Shown here in pieces: positions 16,412 to 23,713 of a stretch of DNA of 64,000 nt. The translations under genes were made by a program, and so were the position numbers. The notes beneath the pieces were generated by a model. That model did not search any database and was not told the origin of the DNA. It was given only the letters and a program-made list of their open reading frames with translations. Source of the DNA: Thermus caldilimi (lineage in GTDB: Bacteria > Deinococcota > Deinococci > Deinococcales > Thermaceae); NCBI RefSeq assembly GCF_004684245.1, contig NZ_CP038452.1, positions 916,796 to 980,795 on the forward strand. The letters run 5' to 3'. Position 1 is the stretch's first letter; every line of letters begins with the position of its first letter.

Positions 16412-16924
16412 CTAGCCCTCCGCCTTGGGAACGGGACCAGACACCGCGTGGAGGCCGTACCGGAAGGTCAAGGGACGGAGGTCCAGGAGGAGCCGCGCCA
16501 CTTCCACGGCCCGTGCGAGGCCCTTACGCTCCCGCACGGCCAGCAGCGCCGTCAGCTCCCCCAGGTGAGCCGTGTGGGCGATGGCTACCAGGGTTGCCCC
16601 GGGTTCCCCCTTGGGGTCTATTCTTTCCTCGGAAAGGAGTTCCCATATTTGCCTCCAGCCCCCTGCGGGAGGGCCATACACTGTGCGCTTCTCCAGGCTG
16701 GGATGGTGGGTGTACCCGAAGGCCAACCAGGCAGCCTCCTCCAAGTCCCCCTTGGTCAGGACCTCCATGACTTCCAAAAGCTGCCGGGTGTAAAGGGCTT
16801 GGGAAGCCAGGATGAGGGAAAACCCTTCCCGGTGACTGCCCCGAAGGAGAAGCCCCGCACCCGCATAGGCAAGGTCCTGCCTAACCTTCTTTTCCTGATT
16901 CCGATCGAGAGAGACCGTTACCAT
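16412..16924 (-). CDS. Hypothetical helical protein
   Basis: This 170-residue protein starts MVTVSLDRNQEKKVRQDLAY. It is mainly helical, with hydrophobic heptad-like stretches (LLEVMEVLTKGDLEEAAWLA; LTALLAVRERKGLARAVEVA) and no signal peptide. Its start overlaps the end of the TRIC-like gene by 44 bp, so the two are coupled. No family recognised. Confidence 0.6.
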   Translation of the reverse strand: MVTVSLDRNQEKKVRQDLAYAGAGLLLRGSHREGFSLILASQALYTRQLLEVMEVLTKGDLEEAAWLAFGYTHHPSLEKRTVYGPPAGGWRQIWELLSEERIDPKGEPGATLVAIAHTAHLGELTALLAVRERKGLARAVEVARLLLDLRPLTFRYGLHAVSGPVPKAEG

Positions 16925-17336
16925 TTTGAGATTCCCCCCCTTTCTCCAGGGCTAAAAGCAGGGAGTAACCCAAGAACCCTCCGCCCATAGCGGTTATGAG
17001 CCCAGCTAAGGCAGCAGTTTCCAGACCCCATCCTGCCCTTGCCGCCCGTTCCGCTCCCCAAATCCCAAAGAGCAAGCTTCCGGCAAAATCCAGGGTCAGG
17101 GCCAAAAGGGGCGGCAAGGGTACCCGCCAAGAGCCGTAGGCGGCCAGGATCGCCACAAGGGGGTAAAGAGGATGATCCAAAACCCAAAGGGGCAAGCCCA
17201 GGAGCAAGTCCCGCAGAATTCCTCCTCCAACTGCGGCAAAGAAACCGATCAGCAAAACAGCCCCAAGTCCTCTCCTCCGAAACTGGCTCCCGGCCCCCAA
17301 GGCAATGGCCGCCCCTACAAGGTGTTCAATCCCCAC
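16881..17336 (-). CDS. TRIC/UPF0126-type membrane channel protein
   Basis: This protein of about 151 residues has seven hydrophobic segments. The two internally repeated halves each carry the glycine-rich signature (AAVGGGILRDLLLG and TAMGGGFLGYSLLLA), typical of UPF0126/TRIC cation channel homologues such as YicG. The first motif has the usual GGxxRD; the second lacks RD. I prefer a GTG start after GGGGGGTTTCATA; an ATG eleven codons upstream is possible. It is probably a potassium- or glycine-related inner-membrane channel, by family knowledge. Confidence 0.75.
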   Translation of the reverse strand: MGIEHLVGAAIALGAGSQFRRRGLGAVLLIGFFAAVGGGILRDLLLGLPLWVLDHPLYPLVAILAAYGSWRVPLPPLLALTLDFAGSLLFGIWGAERAARAGWGLETAALAGLITAMGGGFLGYSLLLALEKGGESQNGNGLSRSESGKEG

Positions 17337-17754
17337 TATGAAACCCCCCTTGCCAGGAAACAGCCCCATCCTTTCCCAAAACGACTAGAACCTGGCCTTT
17401 TCGGTCCCGCAATTCCAGGGGAACCATCCAGGCCTCAAACCCCCGCCGGGCCAGAAGCCCCCGGCTGCCAAGGAGATCCTCTGTACCGGGATACGGGACC
17501 ACCTTACCCTTATAAGGTTCCCATCGCGCATACCCCCCAAGAGCTTCAAACAAGAACAGGTTCTCCCCATAGGCAACCCATCCCAACGGGTTTGCCCGCC
17601 AGAAGACCTCCTTCCACCCCTTCAACAAACGCTGTGCCTCCTCCACGATTTCCCCAGGAACACGGGCCTCCTTATTTCCCAAGAAGGTCTTTCGCAGTCT
17701 GATCTCCGTATACACGTAGGCCAAAGGCTCCATCCTCATGTCCCACTTCCCCAT
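17326..17754 (-). CDS. Hypothetical protein
   Basis: This 142-residue soluble protein starts MGKWDMRMEPLAYVYTEIRL. It is basic in the first half, with a beta-rich second half (WRANPLGWVAYGENLFLFEA; GKVVPYPGTEDLLGS). A palindrome sits immediately before the start and one half of it overlaps a TAGAAC -10-like hexamer. It is the first gene of a small operon with the TRIC-like protein and the helical protein. No family recognised. Confidence 0.55.
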   Translation of the reverse strand: MGKWDMRMEPLAYVYTEIRLRKTFLGNKEARVPGEIVEEAQRLLKGWKEVFWRANPLGWVAYGENLFLFEALGGYARWEPYKGKVVPYPGTEDLLGSRGLLARRGFEAWMVPLELRDRKGQVLVVLGKDGAVSWQGGFHSGD

Positions 17755-17755
17755 G

Positions 17756-17774
17756 TTCTACCACAGTTGTAGAA
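17756..17774. promoter_or_regulatory. Palindromic operator TTCTAC-N7-GTAGAA
   Basis: A perfect six-base inverted repeat with a seven-base spacer lies two bases upstream of the minus-strand start codon. Its halves resemble TAGAA-type -10 hexamers on both strands. It is similar in plan to the palindrome at 14184-14209. Confidence 0.4.
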
Positions 17775-17840
17775 TATCACTGAGCCGAAAGGCTCAGGGG
17801 GAAATCTCCCATCTGAAATCTCAAATCTCAGGAGGCAGGT

Positions 17841-17942
17841 ATGGAAAAAATCTCATGGACCAGAGTCGTCTTTGGGGTCGGCCTTGGACTCACCCTTTTG
17901 GCAGCCGCGTTGCCTACCCTCTTCAATCTCCTCGGCCTTTAG
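17841..17942 (+). CDS. 33-residue single-pass membrane peptide
   Basis: The peptide MEKISWTRVVFGVGLGLTLL continues with a hydrophobic tail ending in FNLLGL. AGGAGG lies five bases before the ATG, and a strong terminator begins eleven bases after the stop, so this small gene looks like a complete transcription unit. It has one transmembrane helix. The function is unknown; size and layout resemble regulatory micropeptides or type I toxins. Confidence 0.55.
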   Translation: MEKISWTRVVFGVGLGLTLLAAALPTLFNLLGL

Positions 17943-17952
17943 CCCCCCCTGG

Positions 17953-17980
17953 CCTCCCGCTGATCCCAGCGGGAGGTTTT
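17953..17980 (+). terminator. Terminator after the 33-residue peptide gene
   Basis: CCTCCCGCTG pairs perfectly with CAGCGGGAGG across a four-base loop, followed by TTTT. Confidence 0.8.
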
Positions 17981-17988
17981 CGGTTTCT

Positions 17989-18510
17989 TCAGCGCCAGAC
18001 ACCGCGCCTTTCCCGCCGGGCTTCCTCCTGGGCTTGGAGGAGAAGGGAGGCGTAAAGGCCCTGCCCTGTGGTCCAAGCGCAACCTCGCAGGACCAAAAGG
18101 AGGTTGATCTGGTCTAACTTTATTTCTCCCACCTGGAAGAGAGGTCTGGGAAGCAAGAGGCTTTCCTGCCAGGGAATGTAAAGGTAACCCCGCATTCTCT
18201 GCGGATCCCCTTCCAGCTCTAAATAGGCTTGAGGTCTCACAAGTTCCTGAACACAAAGCTGGCTTTCCTGCCCCCTTGATAGGAGAGTGGAGAAGAAAAG
18301 CTTTCTCCTCCTCGCCTGTTCAGTTGCGGGGGATCCTTCCCTATGGTAGGGAAGCTCTATGCCCTCCAAAACTACCCTATGCCCGGTCGTCAGAACCGCT
18401 ACATTCGGTGGATCTACCCTTTGGACCTCCAAAGGACCGTACAAGGCCCCTTGAGGCGTCAAAGAAGCCAAGGCTATCGCACCTAGTGCCAGAAGGACCG
18501 CACCTTTCAT
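17989..18510 (-). CDS. Exported SNase-like protein, probably non-catalytic
   Basis: This 173-residue protein has a signal-like N-terminus (MKGAVLLALGAIALASLT). The remainder follows the staphylococcal-nuclease plan: a beta segment VAVLTTGHRVVLEGIELPY, a helix RRKLFFSTLL, and the terminal helix QEEARRERRGVW that closes SNase domains. The catalytic Asp/Arg/Glu set is not evident in the first segment (GIELPY in place of GIDAPE-type residues), so nuclease activity is doubtful. It overlaps the DUF5317 gene by ATGA. Confidence 0.65.
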   Translation of the reverse strand: MKGAVLLALGAIALASLTPQGALYGPLEVQRVDPPNVAVLTTGHRVVLEGIELPYHREGSPATEQARRRKLFFSTLLSRGQESQLCVQELVRPQAYLELEGDPQRMRGYLYIPWQESLLLPRPLFQVGEIKLDQINLLLVLRGCAWTTGQGLYASLLLQAQEEARRERRGVWR

Positions 18511-18986
18511 GCTCGCACCCCCTTCATGCCGATTAGGAAGAGAGAAAGAAGGATCAAAAGGTCGCCCGGGGAAAGAACCCTCCCAGGCAAAGCAATCCAG
18601 TCCCCCAGGGGAAAAGCTTCCCCGAGGTAATGCAGGCCGTCGTTCAAGCGCTCTGCCGTATGGGCAAGACCTGCCTTTTCAAGGGCTATGGGATCCACAG
18701 GCATTCCCCCGTGAAGGAAGATGGCAACGGCATTCAAGGTGGCACCAAGGGTCAAGGGGTAAACCGCCCCTTCCTTTCGGTTCAAAACCCCCCACAAGGC
18801 CACCAAAGCGTAAACCGCTCCTTGCACAGGTACTCGCAACAAAACCCCCCCGATCTCCACAGCTAGGGCAAGAAAACCAAGAAGGAAACCTTTGAGGGCT
18901 ACCGGATGGAAGCGGAACCCCAAAAGGTGCCCCACATACCTCAGGGCAACCCCCATTCCTAGAGCAACCATCGCCGCCAGGGTCAT
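18507..18986 (-). CDS. DUF5317 membrane protein
   Basis: This 159-residue protein has about five hydrophobic segments and the conserved HGGMPVDPIALEKAGL loop of DUF5317. The start is placed at the ATG whose ATGA overlaps the stop of the HD-GYP gene; an in-frame codon further upstream lies inside that gene. DUF5317 genes are commonly next to HD-GYP phosphodiesterases, as here, which suggests a shared signalling role. Confidence 0.75.
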   Translation of the reverse strand: MTLAAMVALGMGVALRYVGHLLGFRFHPVALKGFLLGFLALAVEIGGVLLRVPVQGAVYALVALWGVLNRKEGAVYPLTLGATLNAVAIFLHGGMPVDPIALEKAGLAHTAERLNDGLHYLGEAFPLGDWIALPGRVLSPGDLLILLSLFLIGMKGVRA

Positions 18987-20210
18987 GCCACGGTCACTAA
19001 GTACCGTTTCCGCTCCCGCCAGTCGGGGTTTCTTGCCCAAGCTCGGGCAAAGGCCTCCACCACCCTGGGATCAAACTGCCACCCCGCTAGGTCCAAAAGC
19101 TCTCGCATGGCCTTCTCTGGTTTTTTGGCCCTCCGGTACGGGCGATCCGAAGTCATCGCCTCGTAAGCATCGGCCACGGCCACAATGCGGGCCAGCAGGG
19201 GGATTTCGTTTCCAGAAAGACCCTGGGGGTACCCCCGGCCATCAAAACGTTCGCGATGATACAGGACCACGGGGATCACATTCCCCAAGTAGTGGACCAA
19301 GGGACGGAGGAGCATTTCACCTAACTCCGGGTGACGCCGCATCCAGGCCCACTCCTCCTCGGAAAGTGTCTGCTCTTTACGGAGGATCCTGTCAGGCACC
19401 CCCACCTTGCCGATATCGTGAAGCCTAGCTCCCCGCTCCAGAAGCTCCAGTTCCCTTTCTTCAAGACCCATCTCCCGTCCCACATCCGTAGCGATGGCGG
19501 CCACACGCTCGGAGTGGAAGGCCGTATACGGATCTCTGGCTTCCAAAGCCCGCACCATGCCCAATACCATTGCGTCCACCGCCTCTGTGAGCCGCACTTG
19601 GTAAAGCCACATCCTCCAGGCGTAAACCACAGGAAGAACCATCAGCAAAACACCCCATCCCCCCCAACCCCCTAAAGGAGAGGTTTCGTAGACACGGGCC
19701 ATCAAAATAGGCCACCGGAGAAAGGCCCAGATAAGCCAGGGCGAAACCTTGGTAGTTGCGCCGCCAAAGTGTCCTGGGGTTGTAACCAAGAAAAAAGAAA
19801 AGGATCATCACCGCCAGGGTATTTACCAAGAAGTATGCCACGACCGCTCCCGGGAACCCCTCCCAGGCGTGGTAAAGCAGACTTGCCACCCCAGCAGCTA
19901 GCCCCAGTTGGGAACGGTTGAAAACTTCCTTCAGAAAAACAGGACGCTCCCGCGGCCAGTACCCAAGGGCTCCCGCAAAAAAGGCCCAGCCCGGCGGGAG
20001 AACCATTGCACTGGCCAGGGAACCCACGAAACCCATAGTCACCCGTCCTACAAGGGGCAAGGGCACGGTCAACAGAGAAAAGAAAAGGGTGAGGAGGGTG
20101 AAAAAAAGAAAGTCCCCCAACAGCGCCAGGGAAACGGAGAAACCCACACTCCCTACAAAAGCGACCGCCAAAAGGAAAACCAAAAGGACGTAAGCCTGTA
20201 CCCGCCTCAT
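18983..20210 (-). pseudogene. Membrane HD-GYP phosphodiesterase, frameshifted near 19704
   Basis: The first frame gives MRRVQAYVLLVFLLAVAFVG and five to six further membrane segments up to LGLSPVAYF. A second frame continues ARVYETSPLGG into a complete HD-GYP domain: HSERVAAIA, RLHDIGKVGVPD, HRERFDGRGYPQGL, VADAYEAMTSDRPYR. The two join cleanly if one T is removed from a run of four (positions 19704-19707). HD-GYP domains hydrolyse cyclic di-GMP. As written the enzyme is broken; a sequencing indel would restore it. Confidence 0.8.
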
Positions 20211-20230
20211 TCGTTTCGCCTCACAAAGAC

Positions 20231-20253
20231 TGCCCGGGGGGTCCCCCCGGGCA
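20231..20253. other. Perfect GC palindrome
   Basis: TGCCCGGGGGG and its complement are separated by one base. It lies between the small peptide gene and the HD-GYP gene on the minus strand and could act as an attenuating or mRNA-stabilising hairpin. No T-run follows. Confidence 0.45.
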
Positions 20254-20265
20254 ACCCAACTGCTG

Positions 20266-20352
20266 TCACCAAACCCAACCGCCGCCCGCGGCTACCGCCA
20301 TAGCCACTAGGCCTAGCGCCCAAACCAGGGAACGGAAAACCTGGCGGTTCAC
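20266..20352 (-). CDS. 28-residue hydrophobic peptide
   Basis: From a GTG the frame reads VNRQVFRSLVWALGLVAMAV and ends GGGWVW. GGGGGTGG lies four bases before the start. One transmembrane helix is likely. A weak TTGCTC/TACTAT promoter-like pair with 15-bp spacing lies about 45 bp upstream. The gene precedes the HD-GYP gene and may share its transcript. Small size limits confidence. Confidence 0.45.
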   Translation of the reverse strand: MNRQVFRSLVWALGLVAMAVAAGGGWVW

Positions 20353-20432
20353 TCTTCCACCCCCTTTCACATCCAAGATACCAGAAACACCTATAGTAGG
20401 AAATCCAGCCGTGGAGCAATCATCACACTATC

Positions 20433-20456
20433 GGGGTGCGAAAAGGGCCGCACCCC
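20433..20456 (-). terminator. Hairpin after the coiled-coil protein gene
   Basis: GGGGTGCG pairs with CGCACCCC across an eight-base loop, six bases after the stop of the upstream minus-strand gene. There is no T-run, so termination would be weak or factor-dependent. Confidence 0.4.
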
Positions 20457-20461
20457 TTGGT

Positions 20462-20803
20462 CTACTGCAACACCGCCTCGGGCGCGATTCCCCGGGCGAG
20501 GGCCTCGAGGCGGGCCGCCTCCTTCTCCACGCTGTAGGCGATGCGGGCCATCTCCAGGTTGGCCTCGGCCACCCGCAGCACGGCCCGGGCGCTCCGCACC
20601 GCCTCCTCCTGCTCCTTGGTCTTTGCCAGGAGTTCCGCCTGGCGGGCCTGCTCGTTCTTGCCCTCCAGGCCCTCCCGGATGGCCCTGGCCCGGGCGTCCT
20701 CCAGGGCGTCCAGGGCGGCCTCGTAGGCCAGCTTGGCCTCCGCGTGGGCGGCGATGGCGGCGATGAGGGCCTGGGCTCTTTGCCGAAGAGTTTCCGTGTT
20801 CAT
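20462..20803 (-). CDS. Coiled-coil protein, phage-like
   Basis: This 113-residue protein starts MNTETLRQRAQALIAAIAAH. Nearly the whole chain is alanine/glutamate-rich helix with heptad periodicity (KTKEQEEAVRSARAVLRVAE), so a two-stranded coiled coil is likely. AAAGGAGGAGGG precedes the ATG. Such proteins are common in phage early regions and on plasmids, without assigned function. It sits in a run of small minus-strand genes. Confidence 0.65.
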   Translation of the reverse strand: MNTETLRQRAQALIAAIAAHAEAKLAYEAALDALEDARARAIREGLEGKNEQARQAELLAKTKEQEEAVRSARAVLRVAEANLEMARIAYSVEKEAARLEALARGIAPEAVLQ

Positions 20804-20814
20804 CCCTCCTCCTT

Positions 20815-21051
20815 TCAGAAAAACTCCTTTCTCAAGGCCTCCGCAGAGTTGTCCTCGTCCTTGTGGATGAGTTTTTCCAGGGCGTAGACCTGACTAGCCA
20901 GGGTGCTGATCTGTTCGGCCAGGGGCTGGAGGGCTTTGGCTACCCTGTAGCGCTCCTTGCCCTTGGCCTTACGGAGGTGGTTGGCCTCCAGGAGCAAGAA
21001 GCGGGCTGAGGACTCCAGAAGCTCCAGAGCTTTTCCCAGAGGGTCTTTCAT
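20815..21051 (-). CDS. Small helical protein
   Basis: A 78-residue protein starting MKDPLGKALELLESSARFLL. AGGAGGAAAAGC before this ATG fixes the start. It is all-helical and charged, with two predicted helices (LLLEANHLRKAKGKERYRVA; ALQPLAEQISTLASQVYALE). It lies 11 bp upstream of the coiled-coil gene and is probably cotranscribed with it. No family recognised. Confidence 0.6.
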   Translation of the reverse strand: MKDPLGKALELLESSARFLLLEANHLRKAKGKERYRVAKALQPLAEQISTLASQVYALEKLIHKDEDNSAEALRKEFF

Positions 21052-21129
21052 GCTTTTCCTCCTGGTCAAGATGCTCCTGTGGGCCCCCGCTCCGGGGGGG
21101 CGGGGCGTCTGGGGAGGAGGAAGGGGGTG

Positions 21130-21189
21130 TTAGCCTGCCTTTTCCTTTTCCCCGTCCCACGCTCCTGCCAGGGTGTCTAGCTCTTCCAT
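21130..21189 (-). CDS. 19-residue acidic peptide
   Basis: The frame MEELDTLAGAWDGEKEKAG follows a very strong AAGGAGGTGAAAA ribosome binding site. It lies between two real genes of the same operon. The strong site argues for translation, but a peptide this short cannot be assigned a role. It may serve translational coupling. Confidence 0.35.
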   Translation of the reverse strand: MEELDTLAGAWDGEKEKAG

Positions 21190-21201
21190 TTTTCACCTCC
21201 T

Positions 21202-21588
21202 TCAGAACAGCAGAGGGCCAAAGACCTCCAGGTCCGCCCCCCTGGCTGCCTCCTCTGGGGCAAGCCTGGCCTCCCGCCTCAGCCTCCGGTAGGCGGCCAC
21301 CCACTCCCCTAGCTCCTGCGCCTCCTCCTCCGTCCGCCCCTCGAGGGCCTGCTCCCAGGGGTCGGGGTGGGCCAGGGGCTCCCCGGGCACCCGGCCCGTG
21401 CCCTCGCAGGCCGGGCACTCGTCCCAGAGCTCCGCCGGGTCCCACAGGCCCAGGAGGGGAAGCCGGGGCGGGCCGCCCTCCAGGGGGCGGAAGGTGGGCA
21501 GAAAGCCCTCCCCCCGGCAGACGGGGCAGACCTCCATCCGGAGGCTTTTGACCTTGATTTGGACCTGTGCTTTTTCCGTCTGTACCAT
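21202..21588 (-). CDS. DnaJ-type zinc-ribbon protein
   Basis: This 128-residue protein carries two CxxCxGxG knuckles, CPVCRGEGF near residue 21 and CPACEGTGRV near residue 58, which together bind one zinc as in the DnaJ cysteine-rich domain. A helical C-terminal part follows (EEEAQELGEWVAAYRRLRRE). It is probably a small DNA- or protein-binding accessory factor of the replication/recombination region. Confidence 0.7.
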   Translation of the reverse strand: MVQTEKAQVQIKVKSLRMEVCPVCRGEGFLPTFRPLEGGPPRLPLLGLWDPAELWDECPACEGTGRVPGEPLAHPDPWEQALEGRTEEEAQELGEWVAAYRRLRREARLAPEEAARGADLEVFGPLLF

Positions 21589-21624
21589 GGCACAAAAGCC
21601 CGAGGGGGCCTAAAGGCCCCCCCT

Positions 21625-22068
21625 TTAGCCGCCCAGCACCCTCTCCAGGTCTCCCCTGGTGGGGAAGGCCAGGAGGCGGCTTTCCGGCCAGCGCTCGCAG
21701 AAGAAGAGCCCGAGGAAGCCCCGGAAGGGGGTGATGGACCCCAGGACCAGGGTCGCGCCGTCCGTGAGGTCCGGGTCCGCCTCCGCCTCCTCCAGGAGGC
21801 CGTCCACCTCCAGGGGCATGAGGCGGAGGCCTCCCCTCTGGTGGGCCTCCTCGAGGGCCTTCCTGAGGGCCGGGCTCTTGACCCGCTCCACCCGGACCAT
21901 GGGCCCCGCCAGGTACTTGGGCAGGAGGGCGGCGAGGCCGTACCTGTTGGCCTCGGCGTCCTGCCAGCACCCCGCCAGGGCGTTCAGGGCGCTCAGGTGG
22001 AAAAGCCCCACCGCCGGGTAGTCTGGCCCTCCAGGTACGGGTTCGAGGGGCACGGCTACCCGCTCCAC
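21625..22068 (-). CDS. Hypothetical protein
   Basis: This 147-residue protein starts with GTG (MERVAVPLEPVPGGPDYPAV) and overlaps the upstream gene by 13 bp. It mixes alpha and beta segments with conserved-looking tails (DGATLVLGSITPFRGFLGLF). No motif or signal peptide was found. It belongs to the small-gene operon of unknown function at 20.4-23.6 kb. Confidence 0.55.
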   Translation of the reverse strand: MERVAVPLEPVPGGPDYPAVGLFHLSALNALAGCWQDAEANRYGLAALLPKYLAGPMVRVERVKSPALRKALEEAHQRGGLRLMPLEVDGLLEEAEADPDLTDGATLVLGSITPFRGFLGLFFCERWPESRLLAFPTRGDLERVLGG

Positions 22069-22487
22069 ACCACCCTCCCGCTGCCGTCCACGAGAGCCCC
22101 CTGCAGGGGCTCCACCTTCCCCTCCTCCACCACCCGGTAGCCGTACAGGAGCTCCTCGTCGTCGGAGAGGACGATGACCTCTCCTTTCACCAGGAAGTGG
22201 GAGAGGAAGAGGGCCTCGGCCACGCCGCCCCCGTTGTAGACCGCTCCCAGGGTGAGGAAGCCGTCTTTGTCCAGGTAGGGGTCGTCGCTGTTGAGGACGG
22301 CCCCCACCCCCTCGGGGGTGAAGGCCTCCTTCAGGTGGGGAAGCTCCTTCTGGAGGAGGGCGGCGAAGCCCTCCCGGGTGCCCTCCTCCCCGATGGCCCT
22401 CTCCCGGAGCTCCAGGATGCGCTCCATGTCCCGCACCCGCTCCGGGCGCACCTCCAAAGCCGTCAGGTACAGCACTTCGTAGCCCAC
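22056..22487 (-). CDS. Hypothetical protein
   Basis: This 143-residue protein starts at a GTG (VGYEVLYLTALEVRPERVRD) after AAGGAGG. The same frame stays open far upstream, but that part is antisense to a membrane-protein gene and lacks coding character. It has an alpha/beta composition with SHFLVKGEVIVLSDDEELLY near the end. No family recognised. Confidence 0.55.
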   Translation of the reverse strand: MGYEVLYLTALEVRPERVRDMERILELRERAIGEEGTREGFAALLQKELPHLKEAFTPEGVGAVLNSDDPYLDKDGFLTLGAVYNGGGVAEALFLSHFLVKGEVIVLSDDEELLYGYRVVEEGKVEPLQGALVDGSGRVVWSG

Positions 22488-22517
22488 TCCAAGCCTCCTT
22501 TTGGGTATCTTCAGGCC

Positions 22518-22931
22518 GTGAAGGCCCTTCCCTTGTTCCTGGCCCTTTTCCCCCTGTGGCTCCTGCCCCGCCTGCGGCGGCCTGCCCTCGACCTCCGCCT
22601 CCCCCTGGCCCTGGCCTTCCTCCTCCTTTGGAGCGAACTCGGGGCCGAGGTGGCCCTGGCGGCCCTGCCCGGCATGTCCGCCCTCTTCGTGGGCGGGGAG
22701 CTCCTCTACCGGAGCGGGCTCCGCCTGCCCCGGTGGGGCTACGGTTACCGCTGGGCCGTACTCCTCACCCTGCCCTGGGCCCTTGGGCTCTGGGCCCTTT
22801 GGTTTGGCGTCCTCGAGGGCCAGCTGGACTTTGCCCTGGAGGGAGGGGTCTTGGCCCTCCTGGGCTTTTTCCCCTTGAGGCACCGCTTGGAGGAGGGGTG
22901 GCGGGCTCTTTCGGTAGGGGCTGACCCCTAG
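22518..22931 (+). CDS. Small multi-pass membrane protein
   Basis: From a GTG the frame reads VKALPLFLALFPLWLLPRLR and contains about four transmembrane helices over 138 residues. It is the only plus-strand gene in this stretch, divergent from the gene at 22487. Its stop overlaps the stop of the convergent small gene in a shared CTAG. Hydrophobicity and codon use favour this strand. The function is unknown. Confidence 0.5.
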   Translation: MKALPLFLALFPLWLLPRLRRPALDLRLPLALAFLLLWSELGAEVALAALPGMSALFVGGELLYRSGLRLPRWGYGYRWAVLLTLPWALGLWALWFGVLEGQLDFALEGGVLALLGFFPLRHRLEEGWRALSVGADP

Positions 22932-23086
22932 TTCTCCTCCTCCGGCGTCAGGGCCACCAGGCGGTCCCCGAAGCGCTCTACGAAGTCCTCGAGGCTCCTG
23001 GCCTCCTCCTCCGTCAGCACCGCGATGTGGGTGATGGGGTTGTAGTCTTCGCTGTCCAGGTTCACACCGTACACAAACCGCCTCAT
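22928..23086 (-). CDS. 52-residue protein
   Basis: The frame MRRFVYGVNLDSEDYNPITH continues IAVLTEEEARSLEDFVERFG and ends in a glutamate cluster. GGAGGTGAAGG sits directly before the ATG. It follows another small gene by three bases. It is too short for a family call, but the ribosome binding site and composition support it. Confidence 0.6.
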   Translation of the reverse strand: MRRFVYGVNLDSEDYNPITHIAVLTEEEARSLEDFVERFGDRLVALTPEEEN

Positions 23087-23089
23087 CCT

Positions 23090-23278
23090 TCACCTCCGCA
23101 CCAGGTAGTAGCTCCCCGTGGGGCTCTTCCGGGCCAGCCCCTCTTCCTTGAGCCAGGTCCTCAGGCTCTCCCAAACCTCCTCCAGGGCCTTCGGCAGGTA
23201 GCCCTCGCACTCCCGCTCCGCCTGGAGCAGGTTGAGGAGGGCCACCGCCTGCTCGGGGGTGAGCTTGAGTTCCCGCAT
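23090..23278 (-). CDS. 62-residue helical protein
   Basis: It starts MRELKLTPEQAVALLNLLQA after GGAGGTGCCCG. Two or three helices are followed by a short beta end (SPTGSYYLVRR), which resembles a small winged-helix-like fold (LRTWLKEEGLARKSPTGSYY). It may bind DNA, but no family was recognised. Confidence 0.6.
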   Translation of the reverse strand: MRELKLTPEQAVALLNLLQAERECEGYLPKALEEVWESLRTWLKEEGLARKSPTGSYYLVRR

Positions 23279-23588
23279 CGGGCACCTCCCAGGCGGCTTC
23301 CGGTTCGGGGAAGAGGGGTATACGCTTGTCTCCTTTCATCCCTTCCCGGGCCGCTTTTTTCCAAGATTCAGGCAGAGGTAGGGAGAGAAGGACCTGGGCT
23401 AGGGCGGGGTCCGCCTGGAGCTTACGGGCCACCAGGACTTCCGCCTTCCGCCCCTCCTGTCCTTCCAGAAGCTCCTGAAGGAGCCTGCTCCCCAGGAAGG
23501 GGAGGCCGAAGGCGGTCTCCTCCAAAAGTCCCTGGAGGATGCGGTTGGCCCGAGCCTGAGGTGTTTTGGGCAACACTTGCAGGCGCAT
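23279..23588 (-). CDS. Hypothetical protein, 3' end unclear
   Basis: The frame opens MRLQVLPKTPQARANRILQG and stays coding-like for about 100 residues (LLEETAFGLPFLGSRLLQEL; ARKLQADPALAQVLLSLPLP). Beyond the start of the next gene it remains open but turns into low-complexity antisense sequence, so its true end is probably lost or shifted by an indel. A structured hairpin leader and the AGTCTGAAAGGCGAAA motif precede it. Confidence 0.4.
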
Positions 23589-23603
23589 GGGAAGCTTCCC
23601 GCC

Positions 23604-23707
23604 TTTTCGCCTTTCAGACTGGGGGAGGGCCTGGGTCAGAAACCCTGGCGCACCAAAGGTTTCAGACAAACCTCTCCTTGGCCCAAGGCCTCCCCAGGCC
23701 CTCCCCC
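23604..23707 (-). promoter_or_regulatory. Structured leader with 15-bp closing stem and extended SD motif
   Basis: On the minus strand GGGGGAGGGCCTGGG pairs with CCCAGGCCCTCCCCC (23693-23707 with 23621-23635). The 57-nt interior can form AGGTTT/AAACCT and CCTTGG/CCAAGG stems, so the RNA may be a branched junction. It is followed by AGTCTGAAAGGCGAAA and the next start codon. It also lies just after the parB stop and could terminate that message. Confidence 0.5.
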
Positions 23708-23713
23708 GTCTTT

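Noticed and set aside
22056-23669. One 537-codon protein joining the genes at 22056-22487 and 23279-23588
   Set aside because: The middle part is antisense to a membrane-protein gene and out of frame with two small genes that have strong ribosome binding sites. Only the two ends look coding.
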